From positions 49,814 through 113,813 of the forward strand of contig NZ_JRWK01000006.1 in assembly GCF_001729965.1 (NCBI RefSeq): a DNA stretch of 64,000 bases, given 5' to 3'. Origin of the DNA: Methanosphaera sp. WGK6 (GTDB lineage Archaea; Methanobacteriota; Methanobacteria; Methanobacteriales; Methanobacteriaceae). Shown in pieces: positions 9,461 through 18,667 of this stretch. The notes under the pieces were generated by a model that made no database searches, was not told where the DNA came from, and was given only the letters and a program-made list of their open reading frames with translations. The stretch's first letter is position 1; every line of letters starts with the position of its first letter. The position numbers and the translations under genes were made by a program.

Positions 9461-10348
9461 TTAGATGTATGGTTTAATATTTTTAAAATGGGTCTTTGCA
9501 ACATTACTTAGAATATTTCGATCAATGTTTTTAGGCTTAGTTTTCTTAGATAAATTCACATGATATCTTTCTTCAAGTTCCATTAATGTCTTTTCATAAT
9601 GATACTTAGCTATAATACTACTTGCTGCAACTGGAATATATCGCTCACCATTACTTTCCTGAATAACATCAATATTTTTATTAATATCTAAGTATTGGTT
9701 CATCTTTTTATAATCAAATTTATCAATAATTACAAGTACATCACTTGTTTGAATTTGGGCAAGTAAACTAGTTATTACCTTAGAATGAAGATAAGCTAGT
9801 AAATGATTAAGGTTTTTACCTTCACTAGTAAATTTATGATATAGTTTATTGTAGCTAAAAGGTTTAAGAACAATAGTTTCATGTATTATGTTCAAATTTT
9901 TAATTTCAGAGTATAATCTTTTTATTTCATTTCTAGATAGTTTTTTACTATCCTTAACACCAATTTGCTTTAACTCTAAATTTTCATCATATGAGGTAGC
10001 TACAGCACTAACAACTAAAGGACCATACCATTCGCCCTTACCAGTTTCATCAGAACCTATGGTAAACTCATAGTTATTGAATGAAATACTCGAATTATTA
10101 TAGTTATTTTGATAATTGGTGTGTGTGGCATGTGATATATATTCTTTTTGTTCTAAAATTTTAGATAATAAAGTTAATGTCTGACTATTTTCATTATAAA
10201 CTAGCTTTTTAGAATTATATAAAATAAAAATAATCCGACCATCTTTTATACGAACACTTTCATACTGGTGAGGTTTTTCATGATGTAAACTACGTGTAAT
10301 ATTGTTAAAACGTTTAATTTCATTATCTGTTAATTTAACGGATTTCAT
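9461..10348 (-). CDS. rnhC: Ribonuclease HIII-like protein
   Basis: The C-terminal two thirds are an RNase H type 2 domain with GSDETGKGEWYGPLVV (catalytic D100 and E101), KDSKKLS, VIIDKF (D209) and SSIIAKYHYE. The GxDETGxGEWYGP form and the extra N-terminal domain of about 90 residues resemble RNase HIII rather than the shorter RNase HII. It should cut RNA in RNA/DNA hybrids, such as primers or misincorporated ribonucleotides. RNase HIII is mainly bacterial and archaea usually carry RNase HII, so this may be a transferred or archaeal-specific variant. The ribosome binding site is weak. It sits inside the arginine gene group with no functional link. Confidence 0.85.
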   Translation of the reverse strand: MKSVKLTDNEIKRFNNITRSLHHEKPHQYESVRIKDGRIIFILYNSKKLVYNENSQTLTLLSKILEQKEYISHATHTNYQNNYNNSSISFNNYEFTIGSDETGKGEWYGPLVVSAVATSYDENLELKQIGVKDSKKLSRNEIKRLYSEIKNLNIIHETIVLKPFSYNKLYHKFTSEGKNLNHLLAYLHSKVITSLLAQIQTSDVLVIIDKFDYKKMNQYLDINKNIDVIQESNGERYIPVAASSIIAKYHYEKTLMELEERYHVNLSKKTKPKNIDRNILSNVAKTHFKNIKPYI

Positions 10349-10421
10349 AATAACAAACTCAATTTTTTAATGTAAAATAATTATAAAAAAAAGTAAATAT
10401 GGTGGTTAAATAAGGATGTAT

Positions 10422-11318
10422 CTATTCTCTAATCATAGTACCAATACCATGCTTTGTGAAAATTTCAAGAAGAATAGAATGATTAATTCTACCATCTAAA
10501 ATATGGGCCGTTTTAACTCCATTTTCCACAGCATTAATACAAGTTTCAACTTTAGGAATCATACCACCTGTAATAATACCTTCTTTAACTAATTCTTTTA
10601 ATTCATCCACACGAATACGTCTAATAATACTTTCAGGGTCATTAGGGTCTGTTAATATACCAGGAACATCAGTTAAAACAATTAATTTCTCAGCATCAAC
10701 TTCTGAAGCAATAGATCCTGCAACAGTATCTGCATTTAAGTTAAGTGTATTTCCATTTTGATCAATACCAATAGGTGAAATAACAGGAATGTAATTCTTT
10801 GTTGTTAAATCATCAATAATTCCACTGTTAACACGGTCAATTTTACCAACATAACCTAAATCTACTTCAAGAATTTCACCATTTTCATGTCTAATTTTAG
10901 TAGGTGCTTTTTTAGAAGATTCAAGTAAAAAATCATCTTTTCCTGAAATACCTAAACTTTTACCACCATGTAAACCAATCTTTGAAACAATTTCAGTATT
11001 AATTTTACCAACTAAAACCATTTTAACAATTTCCATAGTTTCTTCATCAGTAACTCTAAGACCACCAATAAATTTGGCTTCTTTACCCATTTTATCCATA
11101 GATCTTGATATTTCTGGTCCACCACCATGAACAACGATAGGTTGCATACCTACATACTTAAGTAATACTGTATCTCTTGCAGTAGAACTCATAGCATTTT
11201 CATCAATCATAGCATGGCCACCATACTTAATCATAATCTTCTTATCATGAAATTTCTTAATATAAGGTAATGCTTCAATTAAAACATTACTAATATCTAA
11301 TTGTTCTTGTTCAACCAT
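10422..11318 (-). CDS. argB: Acetylglutamate kinase
   Basis: It phosphorylates N-acetylglutamate in the second step of arginine synthesis. The amino acid kinase fold is marked by [11 protein letters not shown] near the N-terminus, [10 protein letters not shown], and LNADTVAG in the C-terminal half. A longer frame opens with GTG at 11351, directly after the argJ stop. Family proteins begin close to [14 protein letters not shown], and a GTGAG site precedes the ATG at 11318, so that start is preferred (298 residues). It follows argJ and is likely co-transcribed with it. Confidence 0.96.
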   Translation of the reverse strand: MVEQEQLDISNVLIEALPYIKKFHDKKIMIKYGGHAMIDENAMSSTARDTVLLKYVGMQPIVVHGGGPEISRSMDKMGKEAKFIGGLRVTDEETMEIVKMVLVGKINTEIVSKIGLHGGKSLGISGKDDFLLESSKKAPTKIRHENGEILEVDLGYVGKIDRVNSGIIDDLTTKNYIPVISPIGIDQNGNTLNLNADTVAGSIASEVDAEKLIVLTDVPGILTDPNDPESIIRRIRVDELKELVKEGIITGGMIPKVETCINAVENGVKTAHILDGRINHSILLEIFTKHGIGTMIRE

Positions 11319-11351
11319 TATTCTCACAAATCCTTTATTTACTAAACTCAC

Positions 11352-12548
11352 TTATGTAGTATACTCAGCATTAATTCTAACATAATCATATGTTAAATCA
11401 CAACCATATGCTGTAGTACTTGCATCACCATCATGTAAATTAACAGTAATTACAATATCTTTTTTACCCATTAACTCTTCTGCTTTTTCAAGTTGTTCTG
11501 GATTACTATATGTTTTAACATCACCTTTATCAACAATAACAACAGTTTCATTACCAGAACCTATACTAATAGATACATTATCAGGGTCAAAATCTACACC
11601 AGAATAACCCATAGCACTAATAATACGACCCCAATTAGGATCAGCACCAGCAAGAGCAGTTTTAACTAAACTTGAAGATACTACACTTTTAGATACTAGT
11701 ATAGCATCATCTAATGATTTAGCACCTTCACAGACAACTTCCATAAACTTCTTAGCACCTTCACCATCCTTAGCAATCTGCTTAGCAAGACTAATACAAA
11801 CATAATCAAGTGCTTCTTGGAAGTTTTCATCAATTTCTGCTTCAATTTCATTAGTACTCATAACTAGAACTGTGTCATTAGTACTTTCATCACCATCAAC
11901 AACAACCATGTTAAATGACTTTTTAACACTTTCACGAAGGGCTTCTTGTAATGTATTCTTATTAATTTTAAGATTAGTAGTAATAAATCCAAGCATAGTA
12001 CCCATATTAGGTGCAATCATACCAGAACCCTTACACATACCAGCTACACGAAAAACTGTACCATCATTTAATGAAGCTTCAACAGCACATTCCTTAGTAA
12101 CAGTATCTGTTGTAAGAATAGCATTAGCCGCATCACTAGCATGTTGTCTACTATTACCAAGTCTACCTAGAGATTCAATAGCAACAGGTTTAATAATATC
12201 CATAGGCATTTGTCTACCAATAACACCAGTAGAAGCAACAGCAACATCTTCTAATGGAATACTTAAGTCATCAGCAACAAGTTGAGCTAATTCTAAACCC
12301 TTTTTAATACCATCTTCTTTTGTATAACAATTAGCATTACCACTGTTAACAATAACAGCAGAAATATTACCATCTTCTAAATGTTTTCTTGTAATATCAA
12401 TTGGAGCTGCATAAACTTTATTTGTTGTAAATACTGCAGCAGCAGTTGAATTTTCATGATACAATATGGTAACACCATATTTACCTTCTCTATATCCACT
12501 AGCTTTAATACTACTAATGGAACATATACCATCTTCTAAAATTTTCAT
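11352..12548 (-). CDS. argJ: Bifunctional ornithine acetyltransferase / N-acetylglutamate synthase
   Basis: It moves the acetyl group from N-acetylornithine to glutamate (arginine cyclic pathway), and perhaps also makes N-acetylglutamate from acetyl-CoA. The self-cleavage region reads KGSGMIAPNMGTMLGF. The nucleophile is Thr184, but the residue before it is Gly instead of the common Ala. The later ADPNWGRI segment is also typical. Length (398) is normal. A GTGTGAT site precedes the ATG. The stop codon is followed closely by argB. Confidence 0.95.
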   Translation of the reverse strand: MKILEDGICSISSIKASGYREGKYGVTILYHENSTAAAVFTTNKVYAAPIDITRKHLEDGNISAVIVNSGNANCYTKEDGIKKGLELAQLVADDLSIPLEDVAVASTGVIGRQMPMDIIKPVAIESLGRLGNSRQHASDAANAILTTDTVTKECAVEASLNDGTVFRVAGMCKGSGMIAPNMGTMLGFITTNLKINKNTLQEALRESVKKSFNMVVVDGDESTNDTVLVMSTNEIEAEIDENFQEALDYVCISLAKQIAKDGEGAKKFMEVVCEGAKSLDDAILVSKSVVSSSLVKTALAGADPNWGRIISAMGYSGVDFDPDNVSISIGSGNETVVIVDKGDVKTYSNPEQLEKAEELMGKKDIVITVNLHDGDASTTAYGCDLTYDYVRINAEYTT

Positions 12549-12674
12549 AATTAATCACACTTTAAAATATTAACTTAGGGAAAAAATCTTATGATTTTCA
12601 TAAAAAAAATAAATTTGAAATATCTCTTCTTTTTAAAAAAATAAAAATAAGAATTAATTTTTCATAGATAAAAA

Positions 12675-12980
12675 CTATGTGTTGTTTTTATGAGTGTTAT
12701 TACTATTTAAACCATTATTAGAACTACTATTAGTTCTATTTTTGGAATTACTACTATAATTATTTGAATTACTATTTTTCTTAGTAGTTGTAGTTTTCTT
12801 AGTAGTTGTGTATGTTGTATTATTTGTAGTGTTTGTTGTATTGTTTAGTGTTGTATTTGTCGTGTTGTTATCATCACTATTGAACATGTCACTTAAATCA
12901 GGTGTTTCAAAATGGATGACTGTTGCACCTACTGTTCCACAGATCATAGCTAGTATTCCTACTATTATTATGAGGAACAT
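12675..12980 (-). CDS. Small membrane-anchored Asn/Thr/Ser-rich protein
   Basis: One hydrophobic helix (about residues 1-20) is followed by a short acidic part and then roughly 65 residues made almost only of Asn, Thr, Ser and Lys. That suits an anchored, outside-facing and perhaps glycosylated tail. I recognise no domain. The ATG at 12980 has no ribosome binding site, but a perfect GGAGGT lies upstream with in-frame ATT codons at 13007 and 13004. An ATT start would add eight hydrophilic residues (see findings). The gene follows the GGDD membrane protein closely and may share its operon. Confidence 0.7.
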   Translation of the reverse strand: MFLIIIVGILAMICGTVGATVIHFETPDLSDMFNSDDNNTTNTTLNNTTNTTNNTTYTTTKKTTTTKKNSNSNNYSSNSKNRTNSSSNNGLNSNNTHKNNT

Positions 12981-13017
12981 TTTTGAGTTTGTACTTGAAC
13001 TAATAATATTACCTCCT

Positions 13018-14235
13018 CTAGTCTCCTGTGGCTACTACTGCAATAAGTGATATTATCATTGCAATTAGTCCGAGCCATGCATTTCCAGTGTTCCATCCAA
13101 GTATTGTCATAATGAATATGAATATAAATACTGCGATGAGTGTTCCTGATTTATTTGATATGTAGTCTATGGATGATCTTGTGAATTCTGTTGGAATATA
13201 GTATGCATATTTTCCATTTGCTAAGTCAAATACTACTGATGGTGTATCATGTCTTATTTGTAAATCATCAGTTAGATGAGCATTTTCTCCTGCTTCTCTT
13301 CTACTATTTCCTATTCCTATTCTTAAGTTTAATCCATTATTTAGAGCATACCATGCACAATCCAATCCTGTTTTTATGGCTATGGATTTGTTCGGGTAGT
13401 TGATGATAAGGTCATCTCCACCTACACGGTAGCCTTCTATTTTGCCTTGGCTTTCATTTTCAATATATGTATTAATATCATTCATTATTTCGATGAGTTT
13501 ATCTTTTCCATATTCTGAAATGAATCCTGTTGAGTCTTTTGCATCTATGTACATGAAGTTATCTACAGGAAGTGGTGTTAATTCTACTCTTTCTACAGTA
13601 GGAACTTCTTCAAAGATTACACCATATTCTCCACCTAATTTAGTGAATCCTACTCCTGATATTGGTCCTATTGCTGCATTCATTTCTATTGCACGTTCTA
13701 TTGATGCAGCTCCTGTCATTCCTACTGCTGCTCTTACATTTATACCTTGTTGCATTCCAAGGGCTATTATTTTAATTGCTATTCTTATTCCTTCTTTTTT
13801 AGAAGGCATGAGTGCAACAATTTCCGTTCTACCTTTTTCAATAATTTCTCCATCTACTACTTCTATCATTTTTGCAAATGTATTTATGAGTGGGGCTCGC
13901 TCTAGGAGTTCTATGTATAGGTAACGGTCATTTCCCATGATGATATTACTTAGTAGTGCATATTCATTAACATCATCATCTGCTGGTTTTATTTCAACAA
14001 ATTTCCTGTTTAGGGGTAAGTCTCGTTGGTCTATTTCTCGTTCAAGGTTTTGAAATATACTTCTGCTGTTTATATTTGCAGGTTCTATTTCTATAAGCAT
14101 TGTTTTGGTTAGGTTTATTAGTGAAACATATTCTGTTTCTAAATCAGTAGTTGCAAAGTAATTTGTACCTATACTAACCACTCTTTTGTTTAGAAGACGA
14201 CTGAAAAGGCTTTTTAATAATCCGTTAAAAGCCAT
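13018..14235 (-). CDS. Membrane protein with GGDD palm domain (GGDEF / GTP cyclohydrolase III-like)
   Basis: Residues 225-330 look like a nucleotidyl-cyclase-type palm domain. FMYIDAKDSTG would supply the first metal Asp (D231), YRVGGDDLII (GGDD 272-275) the second, and LRIGIGNSRREAGENA the following helix. That order matches GGDEF domains, Cas10 palms and archaeal GTP cyclohydrolase III. The N-terminal 220 residues are of unknown type. Two membrane helices (about 364-382 and 385-402) end the protein, placing the enzyme part in the cytoplasm. Product and substrate are unknown. GGAGGT lies before the ATG, which directly follows the stop of the NYN ribonuclease gene, so the two are coupled. Confidence 0.65.
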   Translation of the reverse strand: MAFNGLLKSLFSRLLNKRVVSIGTNYFATTDLETEYVSLINLTKTMLIEIEPANINSRSIFQNLEREIDQRDLPLNRKFVEIKPADDDVNEYALLSNIIMGNDRYLYIELLERAPLINTFAKMIEVVDGEIIEKGRTEIVALMPSKKEGIRIAIKIIALGMQQGINVRAAVGMTGAASIERAIEMNAAIGPISGVGFTKLGGEYGVIFEEVPTVERVELTPLPVDNFMYIDAKDSTGFISEYGKDKLIEIMNDINTYIENESQGKIEGYRVGGDDLIINYPNKSIAIKTGLDCAWYALNNGLNLRIGIGNSRREAGENAHLTDDLQIRHDTPSVVFDLANGKYAYYIPTEFTRSSIDYISNKSGTLIAVFIFIFIMTILGWNTGNAWLGLIAMIISLIAVVATGD

Positions 14236-15276
14236 TTATCTTTTACCTCCACGTTCTATAGAGATTTCATATTGTCCTTGTTTTTCCATAAGCATACTTG
14301 GTTTTACAGATACTACAGGGAATTTCCAAGTTCCAAGTCTTGCTGCTAGTGTACTTGCTATGTTTCTAGAGTTATGTTTTATAAATGAGTAGTCTGCATC
14401 GTTTATTATTATATCTAAGTTGTATGGTGATTCTTCTAGTATTTCATCAGAGTATATTATGTTTAATTCGAATGTTCCTGGTCTTGTAAATAAATCATTT
14501 CTCACAGCTACTAGTGGTGAATGATCTAGATTTAATTTGTTACGTACTGTTACTGCTATTGTTCCAGCATTACGTACTGCTTCTTTATAATCTTTAGGAT
14601 TTACAAGTACAAATATTAGAAAATCTGATTCTTCCATACCTTCATCTACAAAGGATACCATTTTATTTAATATTGGTATTTTAAGGAATAAGTTTTCTAG
14701 TTTTGAATCAATTTCATTTTCGTCTTCATCACTTACTCTGTTTATAGCTTCTTGGGCTACAGCTAATCCTGAGAATTTTCTATTTTTTTTAGATTTGTAT
14801 ACATCAAATCCTCTTTTTTCAAATTCATTTAATGATTTGGAACAGATTTTTTGAAGTATGTTTTTTACTTTTTTAGGAGGTGCTGGTTTTCCTATTTGGA
14901 AACGTCCATTTTTAACCCTGTATGGTAGTCTTTTACTATCAATATCTTGAAATTCGTCTCTATAGTCTCTAAACAAATCATTTGATAATATTTTTGCATC
15001 TTCTTCATATGCTAGGTTTAATATGTAATGATCTGCTATTGTTCCAGCAGGTACTGGGAATACTTCTTCATTTTGGATCATTTCATTAAAGCCATCTTTA
15101 TCATCAATTTCATGTCGTAATGGTGCATCAGATAGAACTATAGGTTCATGTCCTAACTTTTCAAGGGTACTTATTGCAACTTTTAATGTTTTTAAGCTGG
15201 GTGTAACTTTTCCTGTTTCTTCATTTGCTTCTTGTCCATAATATGCTACATTTGACCCATCAACAATTATTTTCAA
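14236..15276 (-). CDS. NYN/Zc3h12a-type ribonuclease domain protein
   Basis: The N-terminus KIIVDGSNVAYYG (D6) and the downstream DAPLRHEID, TIADHYILNLAY (D82) and ILSNDLFRDYRDEF (D100, D104) are the acidic pattern of NYN/PIN-like RNases related to Zc3h12a. It should cut RNA with metal ions. The C-terminal 220 residues are unknown. They include a Lys-rich part and a segment with the sequence LVAVRNDLF. The start is TTG, with a strong AGGTGATC site two bases upstream. The stop codon abuts the ATG of the GGDD membrane protein, which argues for a shared task. Confidence 0.8.
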   Translation of the reverse strand: MKIIVDGSNVAYYGQEANEETGKVTPSLKTLKVAISTLEKLGHEPIVLSDAPLRHEIDDKDGFNEMIQNEEVFPVPAGTIADHYILNLAYEEDAKILSNDLFRDYRDEFQDIDSKRLPYRVKNGRFQIGKPAPPKKVKNILQKICSKSLNEFEKRGFDVYKSKKNRKFSGLAVAQEAINRVSDEDENEIDSKLENLFLKIPILNKMVSFVDEGMEESDFLIFVLVNPKDYKEAVRNAGTIAVTVRNKLNLDHSPLVAVRNDLFTRPGTFELNIIYSDEILEESPYNLDIIINDADYSFIKHNSRNIASTLAARLGTWKFPVVSVKPSMLMEKQGQYEISIERGGKR

Positions 15277-15403
15277 AAGATCACCTATTATTTTGTTTTT
15301 ATTTTAAAAGTTCTGTTCCTTTATATAGTATATTTATATTATATTAATCTTTTTATTATATTAATTTTTTTTGTGAAAGAATATTTTTTTTTATTCTTAA
15401 AAC

Positions 15404-16135
15404 TTATGGTGGTGTTAAATGTTTTATTGTTTCATCGGAATTATGTAATGTTATTTCAATGTGTGGATTATTTATATCAATTACATTGTATGAGGGAGGG
15501 ATATTTCCTCTTAATTTCATTGATGAAACAGTTCCTGCAGTTGTAAATAATGTATTATTCATTTTCCATATATGAGGGACGTGTTTATGGCCAGATAATA
15601 CTATATTAACATTATTTTGAAGTACTGTTAATAGGATATCTCCTGCATCACTTAGGATATTTCTTTCACGACCCGTATGTGGTATTGGAATAATATGGTG
15701 GTGGAGGGCAATTATTGTAAATAGTCCTCTTTCATTTGCATCAGCAAGTTCTTTTTCCATAAATCTTCTTTGAATTCTTCCTATTTTTCCATGTCCTATG
15801 TCAGGTTCACTACTGTCAAGTCCAATTATTTTTATTGCTTCATTTTTAAGTTCAAGAACACTATGACTTTCACCAAATAGTTCTTCAAAGATTTCATAAC
15901 CTATGTTTCTAGCATCATGATTTCCTGGAACTATTATTTTTTTGGGTTTTATCATATCTATATATTTCTTTGCTTGGATAAATTCATTATAGAAACCATT
16001 ATCTGTTAAATCACCTGTTATGATTACAGCAGCTGGTTTCATTTCATTTATTTCTTTAATAGTTTTTAGTAAGATATCTTTCCTAAAATGTGAATAACCT
16101 GTATGTAAATCTGATATATGGACAAGTTTTGTCAT
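15404..16135 (-). CDS. Calcineurin-like metallophosphoesterase
   Basis: All metal-binding motifs are present in order: HISDLHTGYS at the N-terminus, ITGDLTDNG, VPGNHDARN, a His pair in ALHHHIIP, and LSGHKHVPH. It belongs to the two-metal phosphoesterases, close to the Icc/cyclic-nucleotide phosphodiesterase group. Substrate is not fixed by sequence. It starts with an ATG directly after the stop codon of the nac gene, with GAGGT nearby, so it is co-translated with NAC. Confidence 0.9.
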   Translation of the reverse strand: MTKLVHISDLHTGYSHFRKDILLKTIKEINEMKPAAVIITGDLTDNGFYNEFIQAKKYIDMIKPKKIIVPGNHDARNIGYEIFEELFGESHSVLELKNEAIKIIGLDSSEPDIGHGKIGRIQRRFMEKELADANERGLFTIIALHHHIIPIPHTGRERNILSDAGDILLTVLQNNVNIVLSGHKHVPHIWKMNNTLFTTAGTVSSMKLRGNIPPSYNVIDINNPHIEITLHNSDETIKHLTPP

Positions 16136-16504
16136 TTAGGATAACCTCATTATTGCTTCTGCTAAATCTCCTTTTGTTTCTTTAAGTGCTTCTTCTGCTT
16201 CACTTTTTGTTTTTCCTGTTTGGGATGCTACCAGTTCAATATCATCATCTGATATTTCAGTTGGTGTTTCTATGGACTCGCTGCCTTTAATTCTTTCTTC
16301 AGCATCACCTACAACTTGGTATGTTTCTTGACCCATTGCTTTCATAATACTTACTTCAGCATTTTTAATTACAATTTCTTTATCTTTGAGTACAATAACA
16401 ACTTCTTCTACTCCTTTAAGGTCTTTCATGTTCATACCCATTTGTTTCATTTGTCTTTCCATTTGTTTTAATTGTTTTGGATTCATTCTTCCGCCTGGAA
16501 ACAT
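16136..16504 (-). CDS. nac: Nascent polypeptide-associated complex protein (archaeal NAC)
   Basis: Archaeal NAC forms a homodimer near the ribosome exit tunnel and covers emerging chains. The protein has the Met/Gln/Lys-rich N-terminus (MNPKQLKQMERQMKQMGM), a NAC beta-barrel segment (VVIVLKDKEIVI and TYQVVG), and a C-terminal UBA domain of about 40 residues starting at DDIELVASQTGKTKSEAEEAL. Length 122 is typical. GGAGGAATT lies before the ATG. Confidence 0.95.
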   Translation of the reverse strand: MFPGGRMNPKQLKQMERQMKQMGMNMKDLKGVEEVVIVLKDKEIVIKNAEVSIMKAMGQETYQVVGDAEERIKGSESIETPTEISDDDIELVASQTGKTKSEAEEALKETKGDLAEAIMRLS

Positions 16505-16719
16505 ATTATAATTCCTCCTATGATAAAATTAGTTTTTCTTGTATTTAACAAGTCCTTTATATTTATAATTTATTTTTTTATAAAAAATATTATACCTATT
16601 TATATTTATATATGCTTAATATTATATTAAAATTAGTCTTTTTTATTAGTTTGATGTGATGATATTTATCAAATTAATAAGTATTTTTTTTAGAAAAAGA
16701 GTTTGTAGGTGATGATATA

Positions 16720-17058
16720 TTATTTTTCATCATCTTTTTGTTGTTGTAGTGCTAGTTCACTAACAAGTTCATTTATACGTTTTTTCTGATCTTCTATTCT
16801 ATTAAATAATTTAAATGAAATATAGAATAATAATAGTGTTGCAATTATATATAATGCATCAAGACCTCTACCTAATCCCGTTATTGCGGCAATATGTATA
16901 CTTATTTCAGGAAATAGTGCGGCAATTATAACTAGTATTCCAAGAATTATCCATGTACTATATAATCCTATACTAAGTACATCATTATAAAAACGTTTAG
17001 ATACGAATATGGTTGCAATTATAATGGCAATTATAATTAATAGTTGATATGTAAACAT
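16720..17058 (-). CDS. DUF2304 family membrane protein
   Basis: Three hydrophobic helices are followed by a short Lys/Glu-rich coil (RIEDQKKRINELVSELAL). The layout matches DUF2304 proteins, which are often coded beside polyprenyl-phosphate glycosyltransferases, as here. They probably help the transferase at the membrane, but this is inference. A TTG at 17067 opens the frame. The ATG at 17058 fits the AAGGATTG site better and gives 112 residues. Confidence 0.8.
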   Translation of the reverse strand: MFTYQLLIIIAIIIATIFVSKRFYNDVLSIGLYSTWIILGILVIIAALFPEISIHIAAITGLGRGLDALYIIATLLLFYISFKLFNRIEDQKKRINELVSELALQQQKDDEK

Positions 17059-17073
17059 TATATTCAATCCTTA

Positions 17074-17781
17074 TTATTTAATTGTTTCATTAAGAAATTC
17101 CAAGATAATTTTTATACCTACTAGTGTGTTAGTTCCTTTTTCTATGGTTCTTTGATCATAGATTGTGGTCATGGGAACTTCTTTTAGTTTAAGTTTTCGT
17201 CGTTTAATTTCACCAATAATTTCTGATGAAACACCATACTGTGGTGATTTAAGTTGTAATTTTCTTGCAGTATCTGCCGTAAAAGCTCTTAATCCGGACT
17301 GAGAATCTTTCACCATTTTTCCTTGGAAAATATATGTTATTTGATTCATCACAGTATTACCAAATCTTCTTCCTGTTGGCATATCATTAAAATCTCTAGC
17401 TGCTATAACTATATCAGCTTCACCATTTTGTAATGGTGGATACATATTATATAAGTCATCAGGGTTATGTTGACCATCAGCATCAAATGTAATCATTATA
17501 TCAGCATTTTTACTAAGTGCTGCTTTAATTCCTGTCTGAATAGCTCCTCCTAGTCCTATATTTATTGCATGTCTATAATGATAAACCATAGGTGAATATT
17601 TTTTAACTAATTTTCTTGCTATTTTAGGACTATTATCTTTAGATCCATCATCAATTATTAGAACTTTGAATCCTCTTGTCACTAGATTTGTAACAACGTC
17701 TTCTAGTGTTTCTTCTTCATTGTAACAGGAAAGTATTATGTATATATCTGATGTTATTGGTGGAATATCTGTTTTTGTCAT
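17074..17781 (-). CDS. Family 2 glycosyltransferase, polyprenyl-phosphate mannose synthase-like
   Basis: The GT-A signature is intact: IYIILSCYNEEETLEDVV, VLIIDDGSKDNS, then MITFDADGQHNPDD (DxD motif) and DSQSGLRAFTA. It is the short cytoplasmic form (235 residues) without membrane helices, like archaeal dolichol-phosphate glucose or mannose synthases. The DUF2304 gene follows 15 bases later, a common pair. It likely charges a lipid carrier with a sugar for surface glycans. Confidence 0.9.
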   Translation of the reverse strand: MTKTDIPPITSDIYIILSCYNEEETLEDVVTNLVTRGFKVLIIDDGSKDNSPKIARKLVKKYSPMVYHYRHAINIGLGGAIQTGIKAALSKNADIMITFDADGQHNPDDLYNMYPPLQNGEADIVIAARDFNDMPTGRRFGNTVMNQITYIFQGKMVKDSQSGLRAFTADTARKLQLKSPQYGVSSEIIGEIKRRKLKLKEVPMTTIYDQRTIEKGTNTLVGIKIILEFLNETIK

Positions 17782-17816
17782 ATTATTTTTGTCCTATAAT
17801 TGTTTTTTTTAAAATA

Positions 17817-17945
17817 GTATTAGTCAAAGATATTTTCTTTGAGTAAATGTATGAAGTAATTATATTATTTGTTTACACTAAAATTCATTTGATGAAGTAA
17901 ATTATCTTTCTTTTATTAAATGATTTTTGGATTTTTGACTAATAC
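17817..17945. repeat. Spaced 12-base inverted repeat in intergenic region
   Basis: GTATTAGTCAAA at 17817-17828 is matched exactly by TTTGACTAATAC at 17934-17945 on the other strand, and one further base pair extends outward. About 105 bases of AT-rich sequence lie between the arms. It falls in the 300-base spacer upstream of the GT2 gene. It could be a pair of regulator sites or the ends of a tiny relic element. I see no gene in the spacer. Confidence 0.4.
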
Positions 17946-18082
17946 TCTCTTTAACTAATATTATTTATATATTAGGTTATTTTTATATTTTTTAAAATTA
18001 ACTTGAAAAATAGAGTATTTTGGGATTTAATATTTAATTTATTTAAATAGATTTATTTTTAAAATAAAGAAGGATTGTTGAT

Positions 18083-18652
18083 TTATTTGTTAATTAATTT
18101 AATTAAATAAATCATTCTTTTAGCTAAATTTATGGATGTTGTAATACCAATTTCATCTTCACTTGTATTTCCAGCACCTGTTCCTCCATAATGGGCAGTA
18201 GGTCTATCATCACCTACAATAATTCCACCTTGAATGAGGAAAAAATCATGAATAGATGCAATAGTACTTTCTTGTCCGCCATTACGGAATCCTCCAGTAC
18301 TTATAGCTCCACAAACAGTATTTTTAAAGGCATGAATATTACGTAATGGTCGAAGTCTATCAATAAATGTTTTAGCAAGACCAGTCATATCTCCAAAATA
18401 AACAGGACTACTCATAATAATACCATCAGCATATCTTATTTTTTCTGTAATTTCAGACATATCATCATTAATCATGCATTTATTATCTTTTTTACAGTTA
18501 TCACATCCAATGCAAAATTGAATATTTTTATCATGTAATGTTATGAGTTCAACATCAATATTTTCTTCATCAATTTCTTTAAGTGCAGCTTTAACAAGAA
18601 TTTCTGTATTACCATTACTTCTTGGACTTCCTACAATTCCTATAACTTTCAT
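18083..18652 (-). CDS. Iron-sulfur flavoprotein / NADPH-dependent FMN reductase family
   Basis: The flavodoxin-like start KVIGIVGSPRSNGNTEILVKAAL binds FMN. CIGCDNCKKDNKC (residues about 47-59) is the compact Cys cluster of archaeal iron-sulfur flavoproteins. MSSPVYFGDMTGLAKTFIDR and ISTGGFRNGGQE are also conserved. It probably takes part in redox or oxygen-stress chemistry in the cytoplasm. A GATGAT sequence precedes the ATG. It lies just downstream of the GT4 gene. Confidence 0.88.
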   Translation of the reverse strand: MKVIGIVGSPRSNGNTEILVKAALKEIDEENIDVELITLHDKNIQFCIGCDNCKKDNKCMINDDMSEITEKIRYADGIIMSSPVYFGDMTGLAKTFIDRLRPLRNIHAFKNTVCGAISTGGFRNGGQESTIASIHDFFLIQGGIIVGDDRPTAHYGGTGAGNTSEDEIGITTSINLAKRMIYLIKLINK

Positions 18653-18667
18653 TCAATCATCTGTATT

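Noticed and set aside
11319..11351. Longer argB start at GTG 11351
   Set aside because: Family proteins begin near the ATG at 11318, which also has a suitable ribosome binding site. The extension would touch the argJ stop with no site of its own.
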